A stretch of 64,000 nucleotides of DNA from Brachybacterium fresconis. GTDB taxonomy: Bacteria > Actinomycetota > Actinomycetes > Actinomycetales > Dermabacteraceae. Position numbers and translations under genes: made by a program. Where the stretch lies: positions 806,001-870,000 of the forward strand of contig NZ_JAGIOC010000001.1 in NCBI RefSeq assembly GCF_017876515.1. The letters run 5' to 3'. Under the pieces are notes generated by a model. That model saw nothing but the letters and a program-made list of their open reading frames with translations, was not told the DNA's origin and made no database searches. This document shows, piece by piece, positions 1 to 8,961 of the stretch (positions are counted from its first letter, which is position 1; each line of letters starts with the position of its first letter).

Positions 1-932
1 GGTTCATCCGACACGCTCAGCTCTGCGGGAAGCCCCGCTGCGCGGGACTCGTCGACAAGGACCTGAAGCCGGCCAACGCCGGGCTGCGGTCCCAGGAGCG
101 CCGCCTCCGAGGTGCGCAGCACTCCGACCATGCGCCGCATCTCGGTCATCGCCTGTCGCCCCGTATCACGGGCCGTGACCAAGGCCTCCTCGGCGCGAGC
201 CGGTTCAGTGCGGACCCTCGACAAAGCACCGTCAGTCATGAACACCACCACGCTGAGACTATGGGAGACGACATCGTGGATCTCCCGCGCGATCCGGGTC
301 CGCTCCTCCGCCGCCGCGATCTGAGCCTGCGTGTCCCGTTGCTGTTCCAGCTCACGTGCGCGCTCCCGCAGGCTCTCGGTGTAGTCGCGACGCACCCGAA
401 CGATGGTGCCGGCCAGCCACAGGACTACCACACCCACCAAGAACTGTGTCATGGCGCCGTACCCCACCCGGAGGCCATCGTCGAACATCTGGCTCAAAGC
501 TATTGCGAGCCAGACCATCACCACGACGGCGGCAGGTGCGCTCTTGGTCCACCGGAACCTGCTGGCCAGAAAAAACACCATGAAGACGAACAACAGGTCC
601 ACGACCATGACGCCCACGTTCAGCAGCAGCTGCGCGAAGGCCACGACAATCATCACCGCGAACGCACGAAACGGATACTGTCGCCGCACCACGTACGCCC
701 CACACAGCACGACTGAAATCACCACGAGGGCGGCATTCGCGACCCAGCCCCTGCCTGCACCCGTAAAAGCACCGATGACCATGAGGTTGTAGGCGAACAC
801 CACGCCTACGGTGACGGCGTCTATCAGGAGTGCATGGCGCTGCCACCACGGTACCGGGGGTTCGCTGAGGAGCACACGCGAAGCGTGGACGCCTTCTTCG
901 TCCGCGACCGCGCCATGCTTCGAACCCGTCAT
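1..932 (-). CDS. Sensor histidine kinase, NarL/LiaS type (3' end beyond window)
   Basis: Reading leftward from an ATG at 930-932 gives an open frame to position 1, so the C-terminal ATPase domain lies outside the window. The N-terminal half has four to six hydrophobic segments (for example LLFVFMVFFLASRF). A basic linker and coiled coil follow (RRDYTESLRERARELEQQRD). Then comes the HisKA_3 dimerisation box ERTRIAREIHDVVSHSL, whose His (codon 276-278) is the phosphorylation site. The family senses envelope or drug stress and phosphorylates a LuxR-type response regulator, which would lie to the left. The family call is secure; the ligand is unknown. Confidence 0.9.
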   Translation of the reverse strand, partial: MTGSKHGAVADEEGVHASRVLLSEPPVPWWQRHALLIDAVTVGVVFAYNLMVIGAFTGAGRGWVANAALVVISVVLCGAYVVRRQYPFRAFAVMIVVAFAQLLLNVGVMVVDLLFVFMVFFLASRFRWTKSAPAAVVVMVWLAIALSQMFDDGLRVGYGAMTQFLVGVVVLWLAGTIVRVRRDYTESLRERARELEQQRDTQAQIAAAEERTRIAREIHDVVSHSLSVVVFMTDGALSRVRTEPARAEEALVTARDTGRQAMTEMRRMVGVLRTSEAALLGPQPGVGRLQVLVDESRAAGLPAELSVSDE

Positions 933-1109
933 GCCCCCCAATGCTATCGCTGCCGTCTGGCAGGCTGACGAACGTCAGCCCCCGCTACGTAACACCACGC
1001 TCTGGCGGATGAGTTGCAACGCGGCTCCCGCTGTTCGCCGACCTCGTGGATCACCACCACCGCCAGTGCCTTCGACCGGACGCTCTTACATGCCGCTAAC
1101 CGGCATCGC

Positions 1110-1137
1110 TGAATCGGCCCAGGTTTGATGCCGCTGC
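1110..1137 (+). repeat. IS3 left inverted repeat
   Basis: Begins TGAATCGGCCCAGGTT and matches the reverse complement of 2449-2476 with a few mismatches. It is immediately preceded by TCGC, one copy of the target duplication. Confidence 0.92.
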
Positions 1138-1163
1138 TGTTTGAGTCCGAGAGGATGGACAGC

Positions 1164-1475
1164 ATGCCGAAGAAGATCGATCCCCAGCTGCGCGCGAGGT
1201 GCGTGCGGCTCGTGCGCGAGCACGCCCAGGAGTACCCCACCCTGACCGCGGCGACGGCCGCGGTCGCCCGCCAAGAGGGCGTCTCGCGGGAGTCCGTGCG
1301 GCGCTGGCTGGCCCAGGCCGAGGTCGACGACGGGTCCCGTCCCGGCACCACGACCGAAGAATCCGCCGAGGTCAAACGACTGAAGGCCGAGGTCAAGCGA
1401 TTGCGGGAGGACAACGAGATCCTCCGCCGGGCCTCAATTTTCTTCGCGGGGGAGCTCGACCCCCGCAACCGCTGA
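1164..1475 (+). CDS. IS3 transposase OrfA (HTH protein)
   Basis: About 103 aa. I chose the ATG at 1164 because GAGAGG lies about 9 nt upstream; in-frame ATGs at 1125 and 1155 are poorer. The protein has an HTH_Tnp_1 helix-turn-helix (roughly residues 10-50, with VSRESVRRWL). A leucine-zipper-like coiled coil follows (VKRLKAEVKRLREDNEIL), used in OrfA/OrfAB oligomerisation. OrfA binds the terminal repeats. Ribosomes that slip by -1 near its end make the OrfAB transposase. Confidence 0.9.
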   Translation: MPKKIDPQLRARCVRLVREHAQEYPTLTAATAAVARQEGVSRESVRRWLAQAEVDDGSRPGTTTEESAEVKRLKAEVKRLREDNEILRRASIFFAGELDPRNR

Positions 1476-2452
1476 TCCTCGCCTTCATCGACGAGATGCG
1501 CGCCGAGGGCTATGCAGTCGAGTCGATCCTCCGCGTCCTGCGCCAGCAGGGCCTGGAGATCGCTGCACGCACCTACCGGGCCTGGAAACGGCCGGCCCGC
1601 ATCGCTGCTCGCACCGTCACAGACGCTCTGGTCGAGGACAAGGTCCGCGAGCTTGCATGGAAGTTCAACCCGGTCACCGGGCAGGTGCAGATGACGCCGG
1701 AGGGCTTGTACGGGCGACGGAAGTGGGTTGCCTTGCTCCGCCGCCAAGAAGGCCTCGCCGGCACCTCCCGCGGCGCGGTCGACCGGGCCATGCGGACCCT
1801 TGGCCTCGAGGGCGTGCGGCGGGTGAAGAAGCTGCGCACCACCATCCCTAATCCGGATGGGAAACGTGCCGGTGACCTGCTGAGTCGTGACTTCACGGCT
1901 CCGGCTCCGGACCGGGTCTGGGTCACCGATTTCACGTATGTCCGGACGTGGGCGGGGTTCGTCTATGTCGCGTTCGTCGTGGACGTGTTCGCCCAGCGGA
2001 TCGTGGGCTGGCACGCCAGCTCCAGCATGCGCACCGACCTGGTGATGACTCCGCTGCGGATCGCACTGTGGCAGCGCGACCGCGACGGAAACCCGGTCCC
2101 ACCAGGATCTTTGGTAGCGCACAGCGATGCCGGGTCCCAGTACACCTCGGTCCGGTACACCGAGCACCTCGACCTCGAGGGCATTGCCCCGTCGATCGGG
2201 ACCGTCGGCGACGCGTATGACAACGCCCTCATGGAGGGCGTGAACGGCCTGTACAAGACCGAGTGCATCCGCACCACGGTCTTCCACGCCGGCCCCTTCC
2301 GGACGCTCTCGGACGTCGAGTTCGCGACCGCCGGCTGGGTCGACTGGTACAACAACCGGCGTCTCCACGGCTCCCTCGGGATGCTCACCCCGGTAGAGTT
2401 CGAGACGCTCCACTACGAGGCCCTCGACCGAGAGCCCGAACCCGCAAAGTAG
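1439..2452 (+). CDS. IS3 transposase OrfB part, expressed by -1 frameshift
   Basis: The frame carries the rve integrase core with the DDE triad visible: D in VWVTDFTYV, D in AHSDAGSQYTS, and E in DNALMEGVNGLYKTE. It ends with the typical WYNNRRLHGSLG box. No convincing start codon opens this frame. The slip site is the TTTTC run at 1438-1442, where orfA ATT-TTC re-reads as AAT-TTT. The product joins OrfA and catalyses circle-mediated transposition. About 337 aa after the slip, normal for the family. Confidence 0.9.
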   Translation, partial: FLRGGARPPQPLILAFIDEMRAEGYAVESILRVLRQQGLEIAARTYRAWKRPARIAARTVTDALVEDKVRELAWKFNPVTGQVQMTPEGLYGRRKWVALLRRQEGLAGTSRGAVDRAMRTLGLEGVRRVKKLRTTIPNPDGKRAGDLLSRDFTAPAPDRVWVTDFTYVRTWAGFVYVAFVVDVFAQRIVGWHASSSMRTDLVMTPLRIALWQRDRDGNPVPPGSLVAHSDAGSQYTSVRYTEHLDLEGIAPSIGTVGDAYDNALMEGVNGLYKTECIRTTVFHAGPFRTLSDVEFATAGWVDWYNNRRLHGSLGMLTPVEFETLHYEALDREPEPAK

Positions 2453-2476
2453 CGGCAGAGAACCTGGGCCGATTCA
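2449..2476 (-). repeat. IS3 right inverted repeat
   Basis: Read on the minus strand it starts TGAATCGGCCCAGGTT, like the left end, and it is followed on the plus strand by TCGC (2477-2480). It overlaps the stop codon region of orfB. Confidence 0.92.
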
Positions 2477-2668
2477 TCGCTGCCGTATCAGAGCCAGCGC
2501 GAGTAGGCTACGAGCCATCGAGACGGAGCTACCTTTACTCCCCCAGGGTGTTGCCTCCTCGGTGTAATTCCGCGTCAACGGTGTCGAGAGCGAGCGGTCG
2601 TCATCGATTGCCTCGGTGAGCGCGCCAAGCTTCGCTGGCGGAGCAGCCGACGTGGTTGAGACTGGCGG

Positions 2669-5011
2669 TCAGGTGTACGTGATCGATGGTGGTCTGCCGC
2701 CCTTGATGAAGTTTCCGAGGTAGGCGACGACGCGGTCTGCTTCGGAGCCGAATGGGTTGTCGGTGACCATGTACGTCCAGGTCGATGACGGGCGGCGCAG
2801 GCCGAGATCCCCCAGGGTGGTGGCGTCGTCGGGTGCGTTGTCGAGAACCCGCCGGACTGCTGCGAGAGTGTCGCTGCCGAGGCTACGGAACGAGCCGCCG
2901 GCGATTCGATTGAACTCGTCCAGCGGGTTCTGCCTACCCAGAACTCGCAGGTGGATGCCCTCGCGGACGGCGGCGAGGTGGTTCAGGTGATCGGTCCAGG
3001 CGCGGTCGAGCTGGTAGAGCACGACTTCCATGGCGAGGCGGCGACGTTGCGCCGCCCATGCGCCCGCCCTGTCGGGAGTATCCGTGAAAACCTGCCGGAG
3101 GTAATCATCGAGCGCGTCGGGTTCGGTGAGGAGGCGTTCGCGGGTATCCAGGATCGCCTGTCGATGCTGGTCGGTCATGGTGTGGTAGCTGCGGGTGGTG
3201 CGGTGCAGTTGCAGCAGTTTGCCCTCGGCGACGCGCTGCGAGTGCTCGTAGACACGCGCAAACTTCCGGTCGCCGATGAGCCCGTCTGGGGCGATGGAGC
3301 GGGGCTGGTCGCTGATGCGCAGCTGTTCGGTCACCACGTCGTCTTCAAGGCTGGTGTAGAACACGGACCTGCCGGGGTCGCCTTGCCTGCCCGACCTGCC
3401 CCGCAGCTGCCGGTCGAGGCGCGCGGAGTCGTATCGTCCGAGCCCGATGACGAGCAGGCCGCCGGTCTCGGCAGCTCCTGGACCGAGTTGGATGTCGACG
3501 CCTCGGCCGGCCATCTGTGTGGACACGGTGACCGCACCGTGCTCGCCGGCGCGGGCGATGATTTCCGCCTCGGCAGCGTCGTTCTTCGCGTTGAGTACCC
3601 GCGCTTCGACACCCAGATCGGCGAGCAATCGGGCGAAGCGCTCAGAATCGGCCACGCTGCCGGTACCGATGAGCACCGGCTGCCTCGCATCATGGGCTGC
3701 ACGCACGGCTTCGGCCGCCGCGGTATCGCGTTGCTCGACAGTGACGAACAGCCGGTCGGCGGCATCTTCTCGGATGCAGGGGCGGTGGGTGGGGATGACC
3801 CCGGTCTTGATGTCGAGGTCTTCGGCGAGGCGCTCGGCCGCTTCAAAGGCGGTGCCGCTCATCCCGGTGAGGGTCCGATAGCCGCGGGCGACTGTCTCCA
3901 CGAGCACCTGGTCGAGGATCTCAGCTTGCCCGGTCACCTCCAGTCCCTCTTTGCGCTCGATGGCGGCGTGGAGACCGTCCGGCCAACGCTGACGATCCGC
4001 GACCCGGCCACGGGCATCGTTGACCAGCTGCACCCGTCCATCGGTGACGAGGTAATGCACGTCGCGTTCGACCAGAGCGTGCGCGTGCAGTGCGACATGC
4101 GCCGCTGTCAACAGTTCGACATGCTCCTGCGTATACAGGTCATCGATCCCGAGCGCCGATTCGACACGAGCGATACCTGCCTCGGTGAACGCGACACTGC
4201 GCCGGTCGCCCTCGACCTGATAGTGCTCATCATCGGTCAGTTCCGCGATGACCTGCGCCAAAGATGCTTCTTCTGATTGCGAGTCGGCGTCGCCGGCGAT
4301 CACCAGCGGCACCATCGCATCATCGAGCAGCACGGCGTCGATCTCATCGACCACCGCGGCATCCAGACCCGGCACCAGCCGCCGAACCTCGGGGAGGCGC
4401 TGGCGGTCGCGCAGCAGGTCAAACCCGATCTGATGCACCGTCGCATACACCACGTCAGCCCGGTACGCTTCGGCGCGATCCGGCTCACCCATTCCGTCGA
4501 CGACCGCAGCGCAGGTCAGGCCGAACGCGGAGAACAACGGTGACCCGGCAGCGGCGTCTCGGCCCGCCAGGTAGTCGTTTGCCGAAAGCACGTGCACCCG
4601 CCGGCCTGAAGCGGCGAGACCGGCGGACACGAGGAACCCAACCAGCGTCTTGCCCTCGCCCGTGGCCATATCGACTACCCGGCCGCGTAGCATGCTCACG
4701 GCGGCGAGCAGCTGCACCTCGAACGGCTCCAACCCCAGCCGACGCCGCGCCACCTCACTCGCTACGCCGAGAAAGCTCACCAGCTCGTCATTATCGTCCA
4801 AACTGATCGACACGGACCCAGCCGAACGTCTCAGAAGCTCGTCGTCAGTGAAGCAACGCAGCGACGCACGCTGGGAGACGATGCCCTCGACCAGCGACGC
4901 ATACGTGCGCAGGTTCGCCGTGCCAGGATCCTGGCGGAAACGACTCACCCACCTCGGAGGGCGCTGCCACCACGCCCCCTGTTCACGCAATGGCTCGGGT
5001 CCGACCATCAC
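2669..5011 (-). CDS. secA2: Accessory preprotein translocase ATPase SecA2
   Basis: 780 aa, the short SecA2 length found in actinobacteria, without the zinc-binding C-terminal tail of SecA1. NBD1 has Walker A MATGEGKT and the DEAD-like box VVDEIDAVLLDD. The preprotein-crosslinking region and NBD2 follow, with MAGRGVDIQLGP and the arginine-finger motif LRGRSGRQGDPG. It powers export of a small subset of proteins through SecYEG. No secY2 or obvious client gene is adjacent, and its own GTG/ATG start (5011 or 5008) has a weak Shine-Dalgarno. It lies downstream of the drr operon across a 270-bp gap, so it may be independently transcribed. Confidence 0.9.
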   Translation of the reverse strand: MMVGPEPLREQGAWWQRPPRWVSRFRQDPGTANLRTYASLVEGIVSQRASLRCFTDDELLRRSAGSVSISLDDNDELVSFLGVASEVARRRLGLEPFEVQLLAAVSMLRGRVVDMATGEGKTLVGFLVSAGLAASGRRVHVLSANDYLAGRDAAAGSPLFSAFGLTCAAVVDGMGEPDRAEAYRADVVYATVHQIGFDLLRDRQRLPEVRRLVPGLDAAVVDEIDAVLLDDAMVPLVIAGDADSQSEEASLAQVIAELTDDEHYQVEGDRRSVAFTEAGIARVESALGIDDLYTQEHVELLTAAHVALHAHALVERDVHYLVTDGRVQLVNDARGRVADRQRWPDGLHAAIERKEGLEVTGQAEILDQVLVETVARGYRTLTGMSGTAFEAAERLAEDLDIKTGVIPTHRPCIREDAADRLFVTVEQRDTAAAEAVRAAHDARQPVLIGTGSVADSERFARLLADLGVEARVLNAKNDAAEAEIIARAGEHGAVTVSTQMAGRGVDIQLGPGAAETGGLLVIGLGRYDSARLDRQLRGRSGRQGDPGRSVFYTSLEDDVVTEQLRISDQPRSIAPDGLIGDRKFARVYEHSQRVAEGKLLQLHRTTRSYHTMTDQHRQAILDTRERLLTEPDALDDYLRQVFTDTPDRAGAWAAQRRRLAMEVVLYQLDRAWTDHLNHLAAVREGIHLRVLGRQNPLDEFNRIAGGSFRSLGSDTLAAVRRVLDNAPDDATTLGDLGLRRPSSTWTYMVTDNPFGSEADRVVAYLGNFIKGGRPPSITYT

Positions 5012-5280
5012 CTCACGCTACCTGACCACCCTGACCGGGATCAGGGAACAGCTACTGGCACGGACTCGGCTCGACCTCGCTCAAGCCGCCTCCTCGAAGC
5101 GGTAAGTCCGCATCCGAGTAGGCTGAGCAGCGCAGAATCAGGCCAATCAGGACGCTCGTACTTTTGCAGGACTACGGGGTTCTCAGTTCGGGGTAGCAGC
5201 CTGGCCGGGTCGCAGCCCACACCTACCTGCAGCCGAAGCATGCGTTCGTTCATCCGTTCGTAAGAGTCAAGACAGGTCTG

Positions 5281-6084
5281 TCAGCGCTTGCGGCTGTAGG
5301 AGACGATTGCTAGCGGGCAGAAGACGATCAAGGTTCCGACGGACCAGATGATCGTCTGGACGATCGAGTCTCCTGCCGGTGCTCCGGCCAGCAATGCACG
5401 AGCAGCGTCCATCGCGTGCGTGACGGGGTTGATGTTTGCCCAGGCTTGGAGCCATGCGGGGAGCGTGTCGATCGGGGCGGCGAGGCTAGAGCCGAGCATC
5501 AGCGGGATGAACACGATGAACGCGAAGGCCATGACTGCGCCCTCGTCCTTGACGAGCACGCCGAGGAAGACGGTCACCCAGCTCAAGCAGAACCCGAAGG
5601 CCAACACGAGAACGACTGCTGCCAGGGATGATCCGGCGTCGGTTTGGATGCGGAAACCCATGAGGTAGCCGATCCCGAACAGCAACGCGATGGCGATGAT
5701 GTAGCGCACCATGTCGGCCATGATCGACCCGAGCAGGGGTGCTGATCGTCCGATCGGCAAGCTGCGGAAGCGGTCGAAGACACCCTTCTTCATGTCAATG
5801 TTGATGCTCAGGCCGCTCGAAAGCATGCCGGAGAGTCCTGCGCCCATGACCACGATTCCCGGAAACAGATAGAGAAGATACTCGTCGGTGGAACCCGCAA
5901 CCGAGCCGCCGAAGAGATAGACGAACAGCAGCAGGAAGATCGCCGGGGTGACCACTCCGTTGACCAGCGCACCGGGGTTCCTCGCGGACTTGGCAAGGCT
6001 CCGACGGGCCAGGATCAGGCTGTGCCGTAGCAGCCCTGCCGGACGTCTCTCGGAGCTGGTTGCGGTGATGGTGTCGGCGCTCAT
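5281..6084 (-). CDS. ABC-2 type permease, DrrB family
   Basis: 267 aa with six predicted membrane helices (for example AIFLLLFVYLFGGSV and IIAIALLFGIGYLMGF) and the ABC-2 signature region (LGVLVKDEGAV...PLMLGSSLAAP). The start overlaps the ATPase stop by 4 bp (ATGA), so the two are translationally coupled. DrrAB-type pairs export hydrophobic drugs such as daunorubicin or lipid-like molecules. The substrate cannot be read from sequence; the neighbours suggest drug resistance. Confidence 0.9.
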   Translation of the reverse strand: MSADTITATSSERRPAGLLRHSLILARRSLAKSARNPGALVNGVVTPAIFLLLFVYLFGGSVAGSTDEYLLYLFPGIVVMGAGLSGMLSSGLSINIDMKKGVFDRFRSLPIGRSAPLLGSIMADMVRYIIAIALLFGIGYLMGFRIQTDAGSSLAAVVLVLAFGFCLSWVTVFLGVLVKDEGAVMAFAFIVFIPLMLGSSLAAPIDTLPAWLQAWANINPVTHAMDAARALLAGAPAGDSIVQTIIWSVGTLIVFCPLAIVSYSRKR

Positions 6085-7055
6085 GCGTGGCTCCTTTCGG
6101 CCTCGTCGTTCGTGTCGCCGATGGTGGGTGCTCCGGTGAGGGTGAAGAACACCTCGTCAAGGCTGGGGAGCCGTAACGCGAACTCGGCAACCTCAATTCC
6201 TTCCGCTTCAAAGCGATGGGCGATGTCGAACATCGCCCGATCGCCGTCCACCGGCGTGATCAACTCGTGCTGAGCGGTGCGCTCGACCGGGTGGCCGGAG
6301 ACGGCGGCCAGGATGGCAGCGGCCCTCTCCACGTCGCCGGGGTTCTTGGGACGGGTCGCGATGGCTTGGCCCCCGACGATCTGTTTCAGCTCGGGTGGAG
6401 TGCCGTGGGCGATCACGCGGCCGTGGTCGATGACGGTGATCTCGTCAGCCAGTGCGTCGGCTTCTTCCAGGTACTGCGTCGTCAGAAGGACGCTGGCGCC
6501 ATCGACGGTGAGTTCACGGATGATCCGCCATAGCTCTTCGCGCTTGCCAGGATCAAGACCGACCGAGGGCTCATCGAGGAACACGACACGAGGGCGACCG
6601 ACGAGGCTCGCGGCGAGGTCCAGACGTCGGCGCATCCCGCCGGAGTAGGTAGCCACCGGCTTCTTCGCGGCATCGGTCAAGCCGAAACGCTCCAACAGCT
6701 CGGCCGCCCTGCGGGAAGCCTCGCGTTTGCGCAGATCGAGCAGACGCCCGATCAGGATCAGGTTACCCAGGCCCGTGAGCTCTTCATCCAGCGTCGCGTA
6801 CTGGCCTGTCAAGCCAATGATCCGTCGCACCTTGGCCGCTTCGCGGGTGACGTCCATGCCGGCGACTCTGGCGGTTCCGGCATCGAGGCCTGTCAAAGTC
6901 GCCAGGATACGGATCGACGTTGTCTTCCCAGCCCCGTTCGGGCCGAGGACGCCGAGCACGGTGCCCGGCCGGGCACGCAGATCCACCCCGTCCAGAGCAG
7001 TGTGCTTGCCGTACCGCTTCACCAGCCCCTCGGCTTCGATCACATAGTCACTCAA
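6081..7055 (-). CDS. ABC transporter ATPase, DrrA family
   Basis: 324 aa. The N-terminal nucleotide-binding domain has Walker A GPNGAGKTTS, Q-loop TGQYATLDEELTG, signature YSGGMRRRLDLA and Walker B VVFLDEPSVGLD. It is followed by the DrrA-type C-terminal extension (RLPSLDEVFFTLTG) that docks onto DrrB. The start codon is TTG at 7053-7055, preceded by AAGGAG at good spacing. It sits 28 bp downstream of the phosphatase gene, in one leftward operon. Confidence 0.92.
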   Translation of the reverse strand: MSDYVIEAEGLVKRYGKHTALDGVDLRARPGTVLGVLGPNGAGKTTSIRILATLTGLDAGTARVAGMDVTREAAKVRRIIGLTGQYATLDEELTGLGNLILIGRLLDLRKREASRRAAELLERFGLTDAAKKPVATYSGGMRRRLDLAASLVGRPRVVFLDEPSVGLDPGKREELWRIIRELTVDGASVLLTTQYLEEADALADEITVIDHGRVIAHGTPPELKQIVGGQAIATRPKNPGDVERAAAILAAVSGHPVERTAQHELITPVDGDRAMFDIAHRFEAEGIEVAEFALRLPSLDEVFFTLTGAPTIGDTNDEAERSHA

Positions 7056-7083
7056 TTGAATCTCCTTGCCTTCATCGCCGTGT

Positions 7084-7686
7084 TCAGGGGCGCAGTGTCT
7101 TGGGGAATCCCGTCCAATGCAGATCGGGGCGCAGGTGGCTCATGTCGTTGAACATGACGATGCTCGGTGGCACGCTCGGCCGGTGCTCGATCACGGTCAG
7201 CGCAGCGTTGGCGCTGCTGAGCCCAAGCCACCTGATAGCCGGGGCGTCCATGGCGTGACGGAGGAGCCACGCGATCGGGTAGGCGTGCGTGATGAGCACT
7301 TCGTGCACGTCGTCATCGCCCTCGGGTGCGGTGGCGAACCTCGCGGTGAGGCTCTGGGCGATCTGGTGCCCTGCTTCGGCTTCGTCGGTGTCGTAGCCGT
7401 CGAAGAACGGCACCCATGACGGCGGGGTCTCCTCCGGCTTCGGCACGTAAGGCACATGGTCGATCAGCTCGGCCGCTTCGCTCACCTCGGCGGTGCCGGT
7501 GAGGAAGATGTTGAGCTGCCTCGCGCTGTCGGCGGCTCGCGGCAACGGCGAGTGCCAGACGGCGTCGATGGGCAGATGCGCTAAACGCTGACCGAGAAGA
7601 CGAGCTTGCTCGCCCCCGGTGTCGGTGAGGTTGCCGAACGCGTCGGCGTCACCGTGGCGTGCGATGTAGAGATACCTAGTAGCCAT
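7084..7686 (-). CDS. Histidine phosphatase superfamily protein
   Basis: About 200 aa from the ATG at 7686. The phosphoglycerate-mutase-like motif RYLYIARHGDADAFG opens the protein and holds the catalytic His. A second His lies in LITHAYPIAWLLRHA. The frame is open upstream, and a GTG near 7710 sits behind an AAAGGAG, so the true N-terminus may be slightly longer. It lies between the PEP-utilising enzyme and the DrrAB pump in the same orientation. A role in removing phosphate from a modified drug or metabolite is possible but only inferred. Confidence 0.8.
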   Translation of the reverse strand: MATRYLYIARHGDADAFGNLTDTGGEQARLLGQRLAHLPIDAVWHSPLPRAADSARQLNIFLTGTAEVSEAAELIDHVPYVPKPEETPPSWVPFFDGYDTDEAEAGHQIAQSLTARFATAPEGDDDVHEVLITHAYPIAWLLRHAMDAPAIRWLGLSSANAALTVIEHRPSVPPSIVMFNDMSHLRPDLHWTGFPKTLRP

Positions 7687-7750
7687 AAGTATGTCGGGGA
7701 GCACCACGACGATGCCCCGGCTCTCCTTTCTCTCGGGGTAAGGCTTCGGG

Positions 7751-8911
7751 TCAAAGGACGGTGACGGTTCCGGCGGTACCGTCGAGCGTGATTCGGGCAC
7801 CGTCGTCAATGCGGGTAGTGACACCGGCGACGCCGAGCACGGCGGGGATGCCGTATTCGCGGGCGACGATCGCGGCGTGCGAGAGCGCGCCGCCGGTCTC
7901 GGTGACCACCCCGGCGGCGACGGCGAACAGGGGTGTCCAGGCTGGGTCGGTGTAGGGGCAGATCACGATGGCTCCGCGGCGGACGGCGGCGAAGTCGGAG
8001 GGGCCGCGGACGATTCGTGCCGATGCGGTGACCGTTCCGTGGGATCCGGGAGTCCCCCTCAACGCCTCAGCTGGGTGGGGCGGGCCGGGGGCTCTGGTGT
8101 CGGGAAGCGCTGCCGTGATCGGGCGTGCTTGCAAGATCCACACGGTGCCGTCTGCGACGGCCCATTCAATGTCTTGCGGCCCGCCGAGCACCGTCGCGAT
8201 CCGGCCTCCCAGCTCGACCAAGGTCGCGACAGTGGCGTCGTCCAGGGCGCGTGCGGATTGCTGGTCGGGAGCGATCGCGCTGGTAACCACACCGCCGCGC
8301 TCACGGCCCAGGTCGATACGGGTCTGTTTACTTCCCACCGCGCAGCCGATGGCCCCGTCCGCGGCGACCTCGTAGGCGTCCGGCGTGATCGTTCCGCCAA
8401 CGACGGCCAGACCGAGGCCCCAGGATGCTTCGATCCTGGTTGGCTGCCCGTGCTGCTGGGGGGTGAACATGACCCCCGACACATCCGCCTCGATCACTGG
8501 CTGCACGAGCACCGCCATGCCCGACGCGTGAGGCAACTCTCCACCCGTCCGAGCCCAGTAGCCATCCACTCGTGCAGCGCGGGCCGACTCCCAACAAGCC
8601 ATGATCGCCTGACACACGTCGTCTGCGCCGCGAACCCCGATGACGCTCTCGTACTGGCCAGCTGCCGAAGCATCCCCGGTATCCTCGTTCATCGCAGACG
8701 AACGCACGGCCACCACCGGATCGCCCAGCCTCCCCAGCTCACCGGCGACGGCATCACGCAAGAAACGCACGGCCTCCGCGCCAGCCGGCTGATCACCGTG
8801 TGGCACGACGAACCCATCGGGCACCGGCAGCCCCTCCCGCAGCAGCACACCGAGCGCCGCCGCCTTGCCGCCCGAGCTCGCCCGGGTCGCTTCTGAGAGC
8901 GTCGTCAGCAT
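7751..8911 (-). CDS. PEP/pyruvate-binding phosphotransferase, rifampin-phosphotransferase-like
   Basis: 386 aa from ATG 8911, chosen over 8926 because GAAGGA sits 8 nt upstream. The N-terminal two-thirds is an ATP-grasp PPDK_N domain (SSGGKAAALG, VAVRSSAMNED, SGVMFTPQ, QDIEWAV...ILQARPI). The C-terminus is a swivelling His domain with the phospho-His motif TGGALSHAAIVAREYG. Rph and PEP synthase share this chemistry. At under 400 aa it lacks the large PEP-synthase C-terminal barrel. It also appears to lack much of the rifampin-binding insert, so the substrate is open. It heads the leftward cassette with the phosphatase and DrrAB. Confidence 0.85.
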   Translation of the reverse strand: MLTTLSEATRASSGGKAAALGVLLREGLPVPDGFVVPHGDQPAGAEAVRFLRDAVAGELGRLGDPVVAVRSSAMNEDTGDASAAGQYESVIGVRGADDVCQAIMACWESARAARVDGYWARTGGELPHASGMAVLVQPVIEADVSGVMFTPQQHGQPTRIEASWGLGLAVVGGTITPDAYEVAADGAIGCAVGSKQTRIDLGRERGGVVTSAIAPDQQSARALDDATVATLVELGGRIATVLGGPQDIEWAVADGTVWILQARPITAALPDTRAPGPPHPAEALRGTPGSHGTVTASARIVRGPSDFAAVRRGAIVICPYTDPAWTPLFAVAAGVVTETGGALSHAAIVAREYGIPAVLGVAGVTTRIDDGARITLDGTAGTVTVL

Positions 8912-8937
8912 CACACCATCCTTCAACGAAAGATTGA

Positions 8938-8950
8938 CAACATTCTGTTG
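8938..8950. promoter_or_regulatory. Candidate operator in divergent promoter region
   Basis: CAACA-TTC-TGTTG, a perfect 5-bp inverted repeat, lies between the PEP enzyme (leftward) and the HTH gene (rightward). A TTGACA at 8934-8939 overlaps it. The site is well placed for autoregulation by one of the two adjacent DNA-binding proteins. Confidence 0.4.
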
Positions 8951-8961
8951 ATCGTAGCAGG

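Larger units (their letters stand above)
1110..2476 (+). mobile_element. Complete IS3-family insertion sequence
   Basis: The element is 1367 bp with near-perfect terminal inverted repeats. Both ends start TGAATCGGCCCAGGTT, then diverge, then share TGCCGCT. It is flanked by the direct repeat TCGC at 1106-1109 and 2477-2480, a target-site duplication. Inside are orfA and orfB in overlapping frames, as usual for IS3. Intact ends, intact frames and a clean duplication indicate a recent, probably active copy. Confidence 0.93.

Noticed and set aside
944..2413. Long minus-strand ORF of 489 aa opposite the IS3 transposase
   Set aside because: It is antisense to clear DDE transposase frames, has low-complexity Arg/Pro/Gly composition and no motif. 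It is a high-GC shadow frame.
2509..2540. Similarity between ATCGAGACGGAGCTACCTTT here and ATCGAGACGCAGCTACTTTC at 10078
   Set aside because: The match is only about 20 bases in non-coding DNA with no inverted repeats or other structure, so it is too little to call a repeat family.
2951..4276. 441-aa plus-strand ORF inside secA2
   Set aside because: It lies entirely antisense to conserved SecA motifs and has no recognisable domain.
5041..5253. 70-aa minus-strand ORF between secA2 and the DrrB-like permease
   Set aside because: No ribosome-binding site, motif or conserved pattern is visible; it is probably chance.
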